The notes beneath the pieces were generated by a model. The model was not told the DNA's origin and searched no databases. It was given only the letters and a program-made list of their open reading frames with translations. Of a DNA stretch of 49,420 nucleotides, positions 1-9,333 are shown one piece after another. The translations under genes were made by a program, and so were the position numbers. Every line of letters begins with the position of its first letter. Position 1 is the first letter of the stretch. Origin of the DNA: an uncultured Pseudomonadota bacterium (GTDB lineage: Bacteria > Pseudomonadota > Alphaproteobacteria > RUG11792). The stretch spans positions 1 through 49,420 of the forward strand of contig CACYBM010000020.1 of the NCBI GenBank assembly GCA_902772645.1. The letters are read 5' to 3'.

Positions 1-9
1 GGGTGATAT

Positions 10-85
10 TCCTTGTTAGCTCAGTTGGTAGAGCACTTGGCTGTTAACCAGGGGGTCGTTGGTTCGAGTCCAACACAAGGAGCCA
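10..85 (+). tRNA. tRNA-Asn (anticodon GTT)
   Basis: A full cloverleaf can be folded by hand. The 7-bp acceptor stem pairs positions 10-16 with 75-81, followed by discriminator G and an encoded CCA at 83-85. The anticodon stem CTTGG/CCAGG encloses the loop CTGTTAA, giving anticodon GTT for asparagine. The T arm has the usual GGTTCGAGTCC core. Asn codons are extremely common in this window, so this tRNA is likely in heavy use. Confidence 0.97.
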
Positions 86-226
86 TTCTTTATTGTCTCA
101 TGTTATTCCTGGTTTTACTCCCTTGCTATTAAATGTTTTATCATCTCAATTGTCAAGTGTATTGTATGCTGGAATGTAACTATGAAGTATCATTATGACA
201 TATAGTTTTATTATAAAGGATGTATT

Positions 227-1006
227 ATGATAGATTCACATTGTCACTTGTTTTATGAAGAAATATTTAATGATTTAGATAATAAACTAAATTTTGCATA
301 TTCAATGGGAGTTACTAATTTTCTAACTGTTGGAACTGATAATAAGCATATGCGTCAGAACATTGATATAGCAAATAAGTATAGTAATATAGTATGTTCT
401 ATTGGTATTCATCCAACGGAATATAATTGCGGTTATGATATAGAAGAAATGAGAAAATTACCAGCACAACATAATAAAATAGTTGCGATAGGAGAAGTTG
501 GATTGGATTATCATTATATAGACTTGGCTCCAAAGGATAAGCAGCTATTATTGTTTGAAGAAATGTTACAATTAGCAAAAGATACTAATTTGCCAGTAAT
601 ATTACATTGCAGAGAGTGTTTTAATGATGATCTATTTAAATTAATAAAGAAATATACTAATAATGCAGTTTTTCATTGCTTTACAGATACATTAGATAAC
701 GCCAAGAAAGTAATAGATGAAGGGTTTTACTTATCATTAACAGGAATAGTAACTTTCAAGAATAGTGGAGAATTAAGAGAAGTAGCTAAATATGTACCAG
801 ATGATAGATTACTAATAGAAACAGATAGCCCATACCTTGCTCCAATACCCCATAGGGGAAAATCAAATGAACCTGGATTTGTAAGACACGTAGCAGAATG
901 CATATGTGAACAAAGGAAATGCACATTAAAACATTTATCAGATATTACTGATGAGAATTTTTATAGACTATTTCCTAAGGCTGAGATAATGCTTGAAAGG
1001 AAATAA
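227..1006 (+). CDS. tatD: TatD family metal-dependent deoxyribonuclease
   Basis: The product is a 259-residue TIM-barrel hydrolase of the TatD family, a cytoplasmic 3'-5' exonuclease-type enzyme linked to DNA repair and turnover. The N-terminal metal motif is MIDSHCHL. The family motifs GEVGLDYHY, VILHCRE, VFHCF and the late ETDSPYLAP (metal-binding Asp) appear in the expected order, and the length is normal. The ATG is preceded by an AAGGA ribosome site. In many alphaproteobacteria tatD follows metG and holB, but here it stands after a tRNA with no partner in the window. Confidence 0.95.
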   Translation: MIDSHCHLFYEEIFNDLDNKLNFAYSMGVTNFLTVGTDNKHMRQNIDIANKYSNIVCSIGIHPTEYNCGYDIEEMRKLPAQHNKIVAIGEVGLDYHYIDLAPKDKQLLLFEEMLQLAKDTNLPVILHCRECFNDDLFKLIKKYTNNAVFHCFTDTLDNAKKVIDEGFYLSLTGIVTFKNSGELREVAKYVPDDRLLIETDSPYLAPIPHRGKSNEPGFVRHVAECICEQRKCTLKHLSDITDENFYRLFPKAEIMLERK

Positions 1007-1353
1007 AGTTGATATTTATTGTATATAAATATGCTGCCACAATGTAATGAGTGGTAGATAATAAGATTATTGTAATTGTAGAATATTAAAGGTAGTAATA
1101 TTGTGCTTATGTTGCTGAGTAAATATTACAAAATTATAGAAAATGGTTCATATTATTCGAGTATTATTAAATGATATTTTATTTTCTGTTTATTATAATT
1201 TATTAATAATTTTTGTTATCTTAATTTGTTTTTAAAAAAAATAAATTAACACTATATCATTAGTGCTTACATAAAAAAATATTTGCTTACAAATATTAAT
1301 TCTTTTTATGCTATAAGACTTTATCTAAGTAAATTACAATAATAAACAAATAC

Positions 1354-1394
1354 GATACATATAGACTACTATAAAATAGTCTATAACATGTATC
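1354..1394. repeat. Strong inverted repeat between tatD and the decayed minus-strand gene
   Basis: GATACAT (1354-1360) pairs with ATGTATC (1388-1394), and inside it ATAGACTA pairs with TAGTCTAT around an 8-base loop. The hairpin sits between two convergent transcription units but has no clean T-run, so a terminator role is only a guess. The rest of 1007-1462 shows nothing I can support. Confidence 0.5.
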
Positions 1395-1462
1395 ATATTC
1401 AAAATTATTAAATTTATTTACTTTTTTTATATATATTACTTAACTATCCATATTTACTAATT

Positions 1463-2096
1463 TTATTTCTTAGTTAGCAATTTTTTAACATTCTCAACAG
1501 CTGTTTCTACAACGGTTACAGCATCTAAAAAGTAATACTTTTTTCGCGAACTTGATTCATTAATTGGCGAGCATTTTCAGATTCTGTTTGTAAATAGTCT
1601 ATATCAAATTTTATATTATTTTCTATTAGGCCATTCTCTGGAATAAAATCGTTATTATTGGCACTGATTTCTGATGATTCTTCTTGTAATTCATTGATTT
1701 CTTATTATTACGATCTATTTGCATAAGTATATTAAAAAGTCTTGATTTTATATTGCCATCATTATTGCGAAATTCTGCTATTATTTGTTGACTTTGATTT
1801 AATAGTTCCTCTACTGCACTTTTATTAAATGGTTATCCTTGACTTATAATATCCTTTAACTTATTAGTAATTTGTACAAGAGCAGTTTCACTATTATTTA
1901 ATAGTTGCAATGAATTGTCCAGAATAACTTGTGCATCTATCTTGTATTGTTTTGAAAATCCTTCGCTTTGTTTGTTATATTTATTAAATGCATCTTCATC
2001 TTCTAGTGCATTCTGCATACTAACTGCTTCATTTTGAATCATTGTTCCAGTAGTAATACCTAAGAATAATACTACTTTCAATAAATTATTAATCAT
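1463..2096 (-). pseudogene. Decayed secreted coiled-coil protein
   Basis: Reading leftwards from the ATG at 2096, an N-terminal export signal (hydrophobic VVLFLGITTGTM) leads into a Gln/Asn/Lys-rich helical sequence. An in-frame TAA at 1833-1835 ends the open part after 87 residues. The same frame then continues with protein-like sequence (KSAVEELLNQSQQIIAEF). It shifts frame near 1700 (into INELQEESSEISANNND) and again near 1535, ending as TAVENVKKLLTKK before a TAA at 1463-1465. One nonsense codon and two frameshifts in an otherwise coherent coding sequence mark a pseudogene. The family is not recognised. The first 87 residues could still be made as a truncated protein. Confidence 0.7.
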
Positions 2097-2317
2097 ATTT
2101 ACCTCTTTTTAAAAACAGATACTACCATAGTATCTAATATAATTCTATCAAAAAAAAACAAGTCAATTTAAATATTTTATGAAATATTTAAACCAGATAC
2201 CGAATGTATACAAGTTAATATTGTTATTAAAAGAATTAACAAATATACGGAGAGTATATACATTTTAAAATAAGATCAATAAATTTCCAATATTATAAGA
2301 AAGGTAGTAATTTGATA

Positions 2318-2419
2318 ATGCGTAATTGTGATTACACAATAAAATCTAGTGAAGCGTGTATGAATTTATTGCGCATATCTTGTGATAAGAGACGTTGGGT
2401 AATAAAATATAAAAAGTGA
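2318..2419 (+). CDS. Possible 33-residue ORF upstream of rnpB
   Basis: A short ATG-TGA frame begins after a GGTAG-like site and encodes a Cys- and Arg/Lys-containing peptide starting MRNCDYTIK. It resembles no ribosomal protein I know. It may be chance or the tail of a lost gene. The rest of 2097-2610 shows no other coding signal. Confidence 0.2.
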   Translation: MRNCDYTIKSSEACMNLLRISCDKRRWVIKYKK

Positions 2420-2572
2420 ATAAATAAAGTAATGACATTCTATATTTTTGGTACAATAAATATGTTAATTGTAATTTTACTACACATGTGATTATTATTG
2501 ACACAACTTTAAGCATTAATTAGTTAATCTGTAATTTTTTATAAGAAATAATTCATTCTCTACACCAAACTG

Positions 2573-2599
2573 TTGTTGATATAAAAGTAATAATATGAT
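2573..2599 (+). promoter_or_regulatory. Putative rnpB promoter
   Basis: TTGTTG (2573-2578) and TATGAT (2594-2599) are separated by 15 bases. The -10 box ends 11 bases before the first base of the P1 helix of RNase P RNA at 2611. The positions fit a sigma-70 promoter, but the spacer is short and A+T-rich DNA gives many look-alikes. Confidence 0.35.
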
Positions 2600-2610
2600 A
2601 GAATTGTGTA

Positions 2611-3337
2611 GTATAGATTAATTGATTGATCGCTCGGAGTATTTTACTTTGAGAGGAAAGTCCGGGCTTCGTGTAAGCAAGATGCCGGATAACATCCGGA
2701 GTACTATTTAGTACATGGAAAGTGCAACAGAAAATATACCGCTATATCATAAGATATAGTAAGGGTGAAAAGGTGTAGGTAAGAGCTCACCACATGTGTG
2801 GTAACATGCATGGTATTGTAAACCCCATCTGAAGCAAGACCAAATAGGGATAGCGTGATTGATATCGTAGGTGCTTACAACTGTAGCTATTCGGGTAGGT
2901 TGCTTGAGCTTAATAGTAATATTAAGCCTAGATAAATGATCAATCAGGGATGGTGGGAATACCAATATGGTATGTTTGTGTAGATATTTTGAAATCCTAA
3001 GGCAGTAGTTGTAGCGTACTTATAGGTGAATTACAGGCATTAAACGATATTTTAACTTTGATAATACCTACAGTATCTTGGTAAGTAGATTTGAGATATC
3101 AAATACCACAAATTGTGGATACTTGTGGAAAACTAGAAGTGCGATGTTTGTGGATTATAGTTGTAATATGAAACATAGCTTTTGTATCATGTATAACAAA
3201 CAATGAGGTATTGGTGCTTTGATTAGCAATGTATGCTTATACAGTGAATGTTTGCCTGAATTTCATATTCTGGACAACAAAAGTTAATGGGATTCTTAAA
3301 ATCCTGGACAGAACCCGGCTTATAGATTAATCTATAC
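2611..3337 (+). ncRNA. rnpB: RNase P RNA with an expanded P2-P4 junction
   Basis: This is the catalytic RNA that trims tRNA 5' ends. The conserved 5' block GAGGAAAGTCCGGGCT lies at 2653-2668. Downstream come AGTGCAACAGA, GTAAGGGTGAAA, GTAAGAGC, AAGACCAAATAGGG, GGGTAGGTTGCTTGAG and GCCTAGATAAATGA, all in bacterial type A order, and the terminal block ACAGAACCCGGCTTATAG closes the RNA. P1 is a perfect 12-bp helix (2611-2622 with 3326-3337), and P2 pairs 2623-2631 with 2938-2946. In E. coli only a few bases separate P2 from the 3' strand of P4. Here about 360 nt intervene (2947-3307), so the RNA is about 727 nt against the usual 350-450. The segment lies where helix P19 occurs in some bacteria and holds several small hairpins, for example ATACCA/TGGTAT at 2959-2973. 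Confidence 0.93.
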
Positions 3338-3360
3338 ATATTGTTTAGAAGGATTGTATT

Positions 3361-4071
3361 ATGTTTTTATTAATATTTATTATATTTATTACAGGTTATA
3401 TATTTATCAAGCTATACAATATTTTTGGCAATAGTAAATACGATATTAATAATATGCGCAATGTTGATAAGGAAACTGAAGCTAAAATGAAAACAGCTAT
3501 TGAAGCGTTGATTAACTCATCATCAGAGCACAACAAGAATGCAGTAACCGTTGTTAAGCCAACACAAATAGTGGATCCTAAGTTATCGGACGAATTAATG
3601 AAAGTTAAAGAAATTATTCCTGATTTTGTACCAGAAGTGTTTTTGAAGAATGCTGAACAGATTTTTGACAATGTCTTTGATGCTTTCATTAACAGTAAAC
3701 ACCAGGTATTAAAAGAGTTATTGGAGGAACATTTATATAATAGTTTCGCTACTCAAATAAAAAGAAGAGAAGACAATAATTTAAGACAGGAAATAGATAT
3801 AATCCATCAACAAACAAGTTTATCTGATATAAGAGTATCATATAAGTCTATACAATTACTTGTATCAATAGATGTAAGACAAATGGCTGCTATGGTAGAT
3901 ATTAATGGACAATCACTAGATAATCCAAATAGGTTGTATAGAACAGTACAACATAAGTGGGTATTTGAAACATCAATCCTTGTTGACAATAATATTCTCA
4001 ATAATGAACATATCAATAAACCGCATTGGATTATTACACAAACAAGTTCTAGTGAAATAAATAGATTCTAA
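3361..4071 (+). CDS. Tim44-like (TimA-type) membrane protein
   Basis: The product has 236 residues: one N-terminal membrane segment (about 2-18), a charged linker, and a Tim44-like domain (about 90-236). The domain shows the family pattern PEVFLKNAEQIFDNVFDAF, a central helix pair, and a late W-F-E-T...HWIIT strand pattern. Alphaproteobacteria encode such inner-membrane proteins, related to the matrix protein Tim44; their exact role in bacteria is unclear. The gene starts 23 bases after rnpB with an AGAAGGA ribosome site. Its last 15 codons are repeated in decayed form three times downstream. Confidence 0.8.
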   Translation: MFLLIFIIFITGYIFIKLYNIFGNSKYDINNMRNVDKETEAKMKTAIEALINSSSEHNKNAVTVVKPTQIVDPKLSDELMKVKEIIPDFVPEVFLKNAEQIFDNVFDAFINSKHQVLKELLEEHLYNSFATQIKRREDNNLRQEIDIIHQQTSLSDIRVSYKSIQLLVSIDVRQMAAMVDINGQSLDNPNRLYRTVQHKWVFETSILVDNNILNNEHINKPHWIITQTSSSEINRF

Positions 4072-4593
4072 AATAAATTATTCATCAATTAAAAGATTTC
4101 TTATGCAGATGATAGTAGTAAAACATAATGAATTACAAACAAAACGAGTTCCAGTAAGGTGAATAGATTTTAAAACACATTATATAATTACAGAAACTGT
4201 TTTTATAATATATATAATAATAAAAATACAGTAATTTATTACTTAAAGTAGTTCACTAAATTATGCAATATGTGATATATTCAATTGAAGTATCTGTTAT
4301 ACAAACAATAGTAAAACTCAATGTATTATAATACAAATTAATTCTAGTAAAGTGAATAGGTGTTAGAATTATTAGATATTTAACAAAGTTATTTTGTAAT
4401 GCGCACGACAATAAAAACCAATTGCTTCTAATTCGATAATACGGAATATGACAATAAAACATATTAGATTATAAATTAACATTATTATAGTTAATCTAAT
4501 TGTTTTTCTTTTCAATACTTTTGAGATAGAATATAACATGAAACGCAATAAATTATAATACCAACAAGTTCAGATTTAATAAAAAGAGTTATT
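4027..4593 (+). repeat. Degenerate array of the Tim44-like gene's last 15 codons
   Basis: The last 45 nt of the gene (4027-4071, WIITQTSSSEINRF then stop) have three ungapped downstream relatives of the same 45-nt length. At 4129-4173 the frame ends TSSSKVNRF then TAA. At 4322-4366 it reads CIIIQINSSKVNRC then TAG. At 4549-4593 it reads IIIPTSSDLIKRV, without the final stop. Spacings are 102, 193 and 227 bases. Matches are at codon level, including the stop in two copies, so this is duplicated coding sequence rather than chance A+T similarity. No copy has a start codon or an open upstream frame. Confidence 0.65.
4463..4511 (+). terminator. Terminator-like hairpin
   Basis: ATTAGATTA (4463-4471) pairs with TAATCTAAT (4492-4500) and is followed by a T-rich tract TGTTTTTCTTTT. 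The loop is long (20 bases). It lies within the repeat array, about 390 bases after the Tim44-like stop codon. From 4594 to 5169 I see no gene. Confidence 0.35.
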
Positions 4594-5169
4594 ATACCAA
4601 AGATTATATTAAAACATATTAGAATTGTAAAATAAAAAATTTTTAAAATATGTTAAACTATTTTAGTAACTAAGATAATGGGCCATGTAGATATACTTAT
4701 AGAAAAATAATATTACTATTTCAAAAAAAATTAGCAAAAGATCTATGGGCTTTTTTACTATTTGAAATGGTATGAAATAGATTAGCAAAATATAAGCATG
4801 ATTGGTAAATAGCGTGTAAGCAACTTATGATAAGAAATGATTTATTAAGTTATAGTTCAAACCAGTTCTGATAAAACAAATGGTATCCATAATCTATAGT
4901 ACATTGTACTATTTTATAAGTTAGTATTTATTAGTAATTATTGATTTTTATAATTTGTATCTAGTATATTGTTGGTTAGTAAATGATTTTAGAATAAATT
5001 ATCTAATTAATAAAATTATAACATAATAGTAATTAAAATATAATGTATTTATTATAAAAATACTATAAATATATAAGTAATTAAAGTTATATGGAGATAA
5101 AAGTAGTTATAATTTGATATCTGTGTTAGAATGATAAAAAGAAATGTACATTTGAGGTAACATCATTAT

Positions 5170-5871
5170 ATGAGTTGCATTAATATGACATTATCAATAC
5201 ATCGTGAAGGTTATAAGTTTATTGGTATTGGTCTTCTCGTGTCGTTTATATTTCTACTATTTTGTCAAGCGCTATTTTGGATATCTTTAATAATGACTCT
5301 TGGGATAACAATATTCTTTAGAAATCCAAGAAGGGCAGTTCCTAAAGATGAAAATCTTATAACTAGTCCTGCAGATGGTTTAGTATGTAACATATCTTAT
5401 GAAGAGCCTCCAGCGGAATTGGAATTGGGTACTGAAAAAAGATATAGAATTAGCATATTTTTAAGTATATTTAATGTACACATAAATAGAGTTCCAATGT
5501 CTGGTAAGGTAAAAAAGGTAATATATACTCCTGGACAATTCATTGATGCATCAGTAGATAAATCAAGTTTGTGTAATGAAAGGAATACAATAGTATTAAA
5601 AACAAGTGATAATGATAACAGTTTAATGGCATTTACCCAAATAGCTGGTAAAATAGCCAGAAGAATAGTGTGTGATGTACATGATGGACAGGAAATAAAA
5701 AAAGGAGAAGTATTTGGTTTAATAAGATTCGGTAGTAGAAACGATGTATGGCTACCTGTAGGAGCTGTACCACAGGTATATGTAGGACAAACAACTGTAT
5801 CTGGAGAAACTGTACTAAGTGACATATCACAAAGTGATCAAAAACCACGTGAATGTGTAATTATACAGTAA
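5170..5871 (+). CDS. psd: Phosphatidylserine decarboxylase proenzyme
   Basis: The enzyme makes phosphatidylethanolamine from phosphatidylserine at the inner membrane. It is the short alphaproteobacterial form (233 residues): two N-terminal membrane segments (about 15-50), then FRNPRR, SPADG, FNVHINRVP and the self-cleavage site in RFGSRNDV. Cleavage between Gly188 and Ser189 should give the alpha chain its pyruvoyl cofactor. The ATG follows a TGAGGT site. The usual neighbour pssA is not in the window, but a second phospholipid gene, pgsA, lies at the far end. Confidence 0.95.
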   Translation: MSCINMTLSIHREGYKFIGIGLLVSFIFLLFCQALFWISLIMTLGITIFFRNPRRAVPKDENLITSPADGLVCNISYEEPPAELELGTEKRYRISIFLSIFNVHINRVPMSGKVKKVIYTPGQFIDASVDKSSLCNERNTIVLKTSDNDNSLMAFTQIAGKIARRIVCDVHDGQEIKKGEVFGLIRFGSRNDVWLPVGAVPQVYVGQTTVSGETVLSDISQSDQKPRECVIIQ

Positions 5872-5924
5872 TTATTAATAAATATATAATATACTATTTA
5901 TATTGGGTGTATATTATATGAAAA

Positions 5925-6494
5925 ATGTCAAACTTCGAATTAATACTTAGTAACCTGCAGGAATGGGGTTACTGGGTAGTGTTTATTGGAGCGATATTTG
6001 AAGGTGAATTAATATTGCTCTCCTCAAGTGCTGCTGCTGCTTTAGGATATCTGGATATATATAAAATATTTTTAATAGCCTTCTGTACTACTGTATTAGT
6101 TGATAATATATTATTTTTTATTGGTAATAAGATAGGAATAGATTGGTTAGTAAAAAGATTTCCTAAACTGGAACCTGCAAAGAATAAGGCATTTAAATTC
6201 CTAAATAAAATGGATATATTTTTTATATTTATGTTTAGATTTATTTATGGAATAAGAACTATTAGTCCCTTGATAATAGGATCAGCTCATGTAAAACCTA
6301 TAAGATTTATTGTATGTAATATATTTTCAGGTTTCTTATGGGCAGCTCTTGGATGTTTTATCGGTTATTCCATCTCAGGATTAATAGTATCTGATAAATT
6401 TAGTACTACTCCAACGATTATTATTATTACACTTGCTTTCATACTAATATTATTGATAGCATGGTTTTTTATAAGGAAAAAGTTAGATGACTAG
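5925..6494 (+). CDS. DedA/VTT family membrane protein
   Basis: The product has 189 residues with about five membrane segments and belongs to the DedA (SNARE-associated/VTT) family. Members flip undecaprenyl phosphate or phospholipids and support the proton-motive force and division. Visible family features are the early acidic FIGAIFEGELILL, the glycine-rich motif in FRFIYGIRTISPLIIGSAHV (Arg and Gly-x-Arg core), and the following NIFSGFLWA segment. The gene starts 53 bases after psd and could be co-transcribed with it, which fits a lipid-related role. Confidence 0.88.
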   Translation: MSNFELILSNLQEWGYWVVFIGAIFEGELILLSSSAAAALGYLDIYKIFLIAFCTTVLVDNILFFIGNKIGIDWLVKRFPKLEPAKNKAFKFLNKMDIFFIFMFRFIYGIRTISPLIIGSAHVKPIRFIVCNIFSGFLWAALGCFIGYSISGLIVSDKFSTTPTIIIITLAFILILLIAWFFIRKKLDD

Positions 6495-6579
6495 GAAATT
6501 AACTTGCTCATAGTGTCTACCAAATGTTAATATATAAGTGTACATAATAATATCGTTTAATTAATTTAGGATTATAGAC

Positions 6580-7119
6580 ATGCAAGTTATACTTTTAGAA
6601 AAAGTTGGAAAGCTAGGATCAATTGGAGATTCTGTGAAAGTTAAGAATGGTTATGCTCGTAATTACTTACTACCACAACATAAGGCATTAAGATCTACTA
6701 AGGCCAATATAGAGTATTTTAAGGCCAAGAAAGATGAAATAGAAGCCAAGAACTTAAAATTAAAACAAGAAGCCGAAAAAGTGGCATCAACAATGCAAGA
6801 TGTATCAGTAACGGTAGTAAGGCAAGCAAGTGATTCTGGATTCTTATTTGGTTCTGTTAGACCAGCTGATATAGTTGCTGAATTAGAAAAACAAAATATA
6901 AAAGTATTAAAGGGACAATTAAAAATAAATAGTCCATTGAAAACAGTTGGTACATATAGAATAGGAGTTCAATTACATCCGGAGGTGCTAGTTGATATAA
7001 TACTTAACGTTGAAAGTTTTCATCAACAGGATAATATTGCAGAAGAAATACCTCAAGAAGAAGTTGATGCAAACAAAGTAGACGGCAATAAAGATCAAAA
7101 TACTGAAAAACAGAAATAA
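6580..7119 (+). CDS. rplI: Large-subunit ribosomal protein L9 (bL9)
   Basis: The N-terminal RNA-binding domain is clear: MQVILLEKVGKLGSIGD, then VKNGYARNYLLPQ. A long connecting helix (about 45-75) and the C-terminal domain (VTVVRQASDSGFLFGSV...) follow. At 179 residues it is longer than the usual 150 because of an acidic, Gln/Asn-rich tail (about 153-179) beyond the second domain; such tails are common in alphaproteobacterial L9. The normal partners rpsF and rpsR are absent, so the ancestral operon has been split. Confidence 0.96.
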   Translation: MQVILLEKVGKLGSIGDSVKVKNGYARNYLLPQHKALRSTKANIEYFKAKKDEIEAKNLKLKQEAEKVASTMQDVSVTVVRQASDSGFLFGSVRPADIVAELEKQNIKVLKGQLKINSPLKTVGTYRIGVQLHPEVLVDIILNVESFHQQDNIAEEIPQEEVDANKVDGNKDQNTEKQK

Positions 7120-7153
7120 TTTCTGATAAGTATAAATTATCAAGGCATTTATT

Positions 7154-7190
7154 AATAGGGTATTTCTTTACAGATTATCCTATTTTTTTT
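7154..7190 (+). terminator. Rho-independent terminator after rplI
   Basis: AATAGGGTA (7154-7162) pairs over nine positions, one of them G-T, with TATCCTATT (7176-7184). An eight-base T-run ends at 7190. It lies 35 bases after the rplI stop and just before the hisS ribosome site. Confidence 0.7.
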
Positions 7191-7211
7191 ATATATGAAA
7201 GGTAACAAATT

Positions 7212-8483
7212 ATGAGTAAAACTATTTTTACCCCAGTGCGGGGCATGAAGGATTTATATGGTATAGACTTTAATAAATATAAATACATAATAGATACTGC
7301 TATAAAAATAGCAAATAAATATGGGTATAGTACAATAGAAACTCCAATAGTTGAAAACACAGAGGTATTCCAACGATCGATAGGAGATGATACGGATGTT
7401 GTATCTAAAGAGATGTATACATTTAAAGATAAAGGAGATGAATCGATTACATTGAGACCTGAAGGTACTGCTGGAGTTATGAGAGCGATAGTTAGTAACA
7501 ATATGGTAGTGAGTAATAATCTTCCATTAAAGCTTATGTATTATGGTCCAATGTTCAGATATGATAGGCCTCAGAAGGGAAGGTACAGGCAGTTTCACCA
7601 GTTGGGTTTTGAAAGCATAGGAGCTAAAAGTCCATATACTGATGCTATTAATATAGCCTTGGCAAATGAAATATTAACTTCAGTTGGTATTTTTGATTGT
7701 CAAGTGTATATAAATAGTTTAGGAGATTTATCATCAAGAGAGAATTATCTAAAGGCAATAGTAAAGTATTTCTCAATATATGAAGATAAACTATCGGAAG
7801 ACTCCAAAATACGATTGAAGAAGAATCCATTGAGAATATTAGATTCCAAAGATCAAAATGACAAGGAAATATGTTTAATGGCTCCTAAGATATCTGATTA
7901 TTTAAATAAAAATGATATAAAATACTTCGAATGTGTATGTGAAACGTTAGAAAAATGTGGTATTAAATATGTAATAGATAACTTATTGGTAAGAGGTTTA
8001 GACTACTATAGTCATACTATATTTGAATTAAAGATAAGTAATGGACAATATAAAGATGCAATAGGTGGTGGTGGGAGATACGATGGACTATTAAAGCTTC
8101 TTGGCGGGCCTGATGTTTCTGGTATTGGATTTGCTATTGGAATGGAAAGATTGATGATGTTGTTAGATGAAAATAAATTTCAACAACAAGAATACATAGT
8201 ATCAGTAATTCCAGTTTCAGATAAAGAAATAGATAATGCTTTTGAGTTATATAAAACAATATTATCTAATAATATAAGAGCTGAGTTTGTACATATTGGC
8301 AATAATTTAAGTAAAAAAGTAGAAATAGCAAGTAAATTGAATAGTACTATTTTATTAATAATAGGAGAAGAGGAAGTAAAAAATAATACTATAACAATTA
8401 CATATATGAACAAATCAGAAGAAGCCAGAAGAAATAAAACAATAGATAGAAATAATATAGTAGGATTTTTAAAGTATAATTAA
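7212..8483 (+). CDS. hisS: Histidine--tRNA ligase
   Basis: This class II synthetase charges tRNA-His. Its 423 residues match the usual length. Motif 1 surrounds the early RGMKDLYG and TPIVE segments; motif 2 is MFRYDRPQKGRYRQFHQLG. The histidine-specific LVRGLDYYSHTIFE and GGGGRYDGL are present, and motif 3 is GIGFAIGMERLMMLL. A C-terminal anticodon-binding domain (about 325-423) follows. The start is the ATG after AAAGG, 22 bases past the rplI terminator. Confidence 0.97.
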   Translation: MSKTIFTPVRGMKDLYGIDFNKYKYIIDTAIKIANKYGYSTIETPIVENTEVFQRSIGDDTDVVSKEMYTFKDKGDESITLRPEGTAGVMRAIVSNNMVVSNNLPLKLMYYGPMFRYDRPQKGRYRQFHQLGFESIGAKSPYTDAINIALANEILTSVGIFDCQVYINSLGDLSSRENYLKAIVKYFSIYEDKLSEDSKIRLKKNPLRILDSKDQNDKEICLMAPKISDYLNKNDIKYFECVCETLEKCGIKYVIDNLLVRGLDYYSHTIFELKISNGQYKDAIGGGGRYDGLLKLLGGPDVSGIGFAIGMERLMMLLDENKFQQQEYIVSVIPVSDKEIDNAFELYKTILSNNIRAEFVHIGNNLSKKVEIASKLNSTILLIIGEEEVKNNTITITYMNKSEEARRNKTIDRNNIVGFLKYN

Positions 8484-8694
8484 AAAATGCATAAATAATA
8501 AAATTTTTAAAAAATATATAAGATAAATATTGAGAATGAGGATGTGTTAATAATATAACATATCCTTTGTATTTATTTGTGCATGGCTGATAAAAATTGT
8601 GAACATGAAAATATTTAATCGCAAGAAATAATATTTTGTTGTACCTAATAATACATGCTATAGAGTGTATGTAATTATTAAATTAAAATAGTCA

Positions 8695-9048
8695 TTATCC
8701 ACTACTAATATCACTTGTATTTGCATTTTGAGGATTGTGAAATAACAAATACTTTAGCCCAGTATCATTCTAAATCATATTACTATTATTTTTATCTTTT
8801 ATTATCTGATGTTCGGTTTTACTATTACTAACTTTATTATATATTATTAATTAATTAATCATATATAAAGCAATATATTAATGATTCTTTTTACACTTTA
8901 TTATATATATATAATACTTACGTTGTAATATGCAAACCAGTAGTAATACAATCACAACTAGTAAAAATTCAATTAGCACTGTGCAAATTGAGGATTGATT
9001 ATTCAACAACCGAACAAATTTATTTCCATATTCAAATGCAATAATCAT
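8695..9048 (-). pseudogene. Decayed single-span membrane protein
   Basis: From an ATG at 9048 the frame stays open for 56 residues. It has one strong membrane segment (about 24-41) and a basic flank (QRKYYIYIIKCKKNH), then a TAA at 8878-8880. The same frame continues without shifts through two more stop codons (8853 and near 8775) into polar, protein-like sequence (VSNSKTEHQIIKDKNNSN; LFHNPQNANTSDISSG) and ends at 8695. This looks like a membrane-anchored protein with a disordered tail that has collected nonsense mutations. The 56-residue part may still be a real small membrane protein. No family recognised. Flanking 8484-8694 and 9049-9333 show nothing else. Confidence 0.5.
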
Positions 9049-9333
9049 TGTCGTAATCTTGAACCTAATAATATAATGAAATTATGTCATATTTATTTTA
9101 AATAAATAGCAAAAATAAATTGTATAAATATTTTTACTTCATCTGTTGTTAAACTAGTACTATTAGCTACTGGTTCTATATACAATATAGATTTACTGTC
9201 AAATACTATAGTGATATATATTTCATAACATTACTAATAACAATGCCCTATCATAACATATTTTAATTAATATACACATCAATTCATATATTAGATAATT
9301 AATTATTATTATACGACAGCATGATAATATATA

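Noticed and set aside
2947-3307. Group I or group II intron inside rnpB
   Set aside because: I could not find the conserved core elements of a group I intron or a domain V-like hairpin; only small local hairpins are seen.
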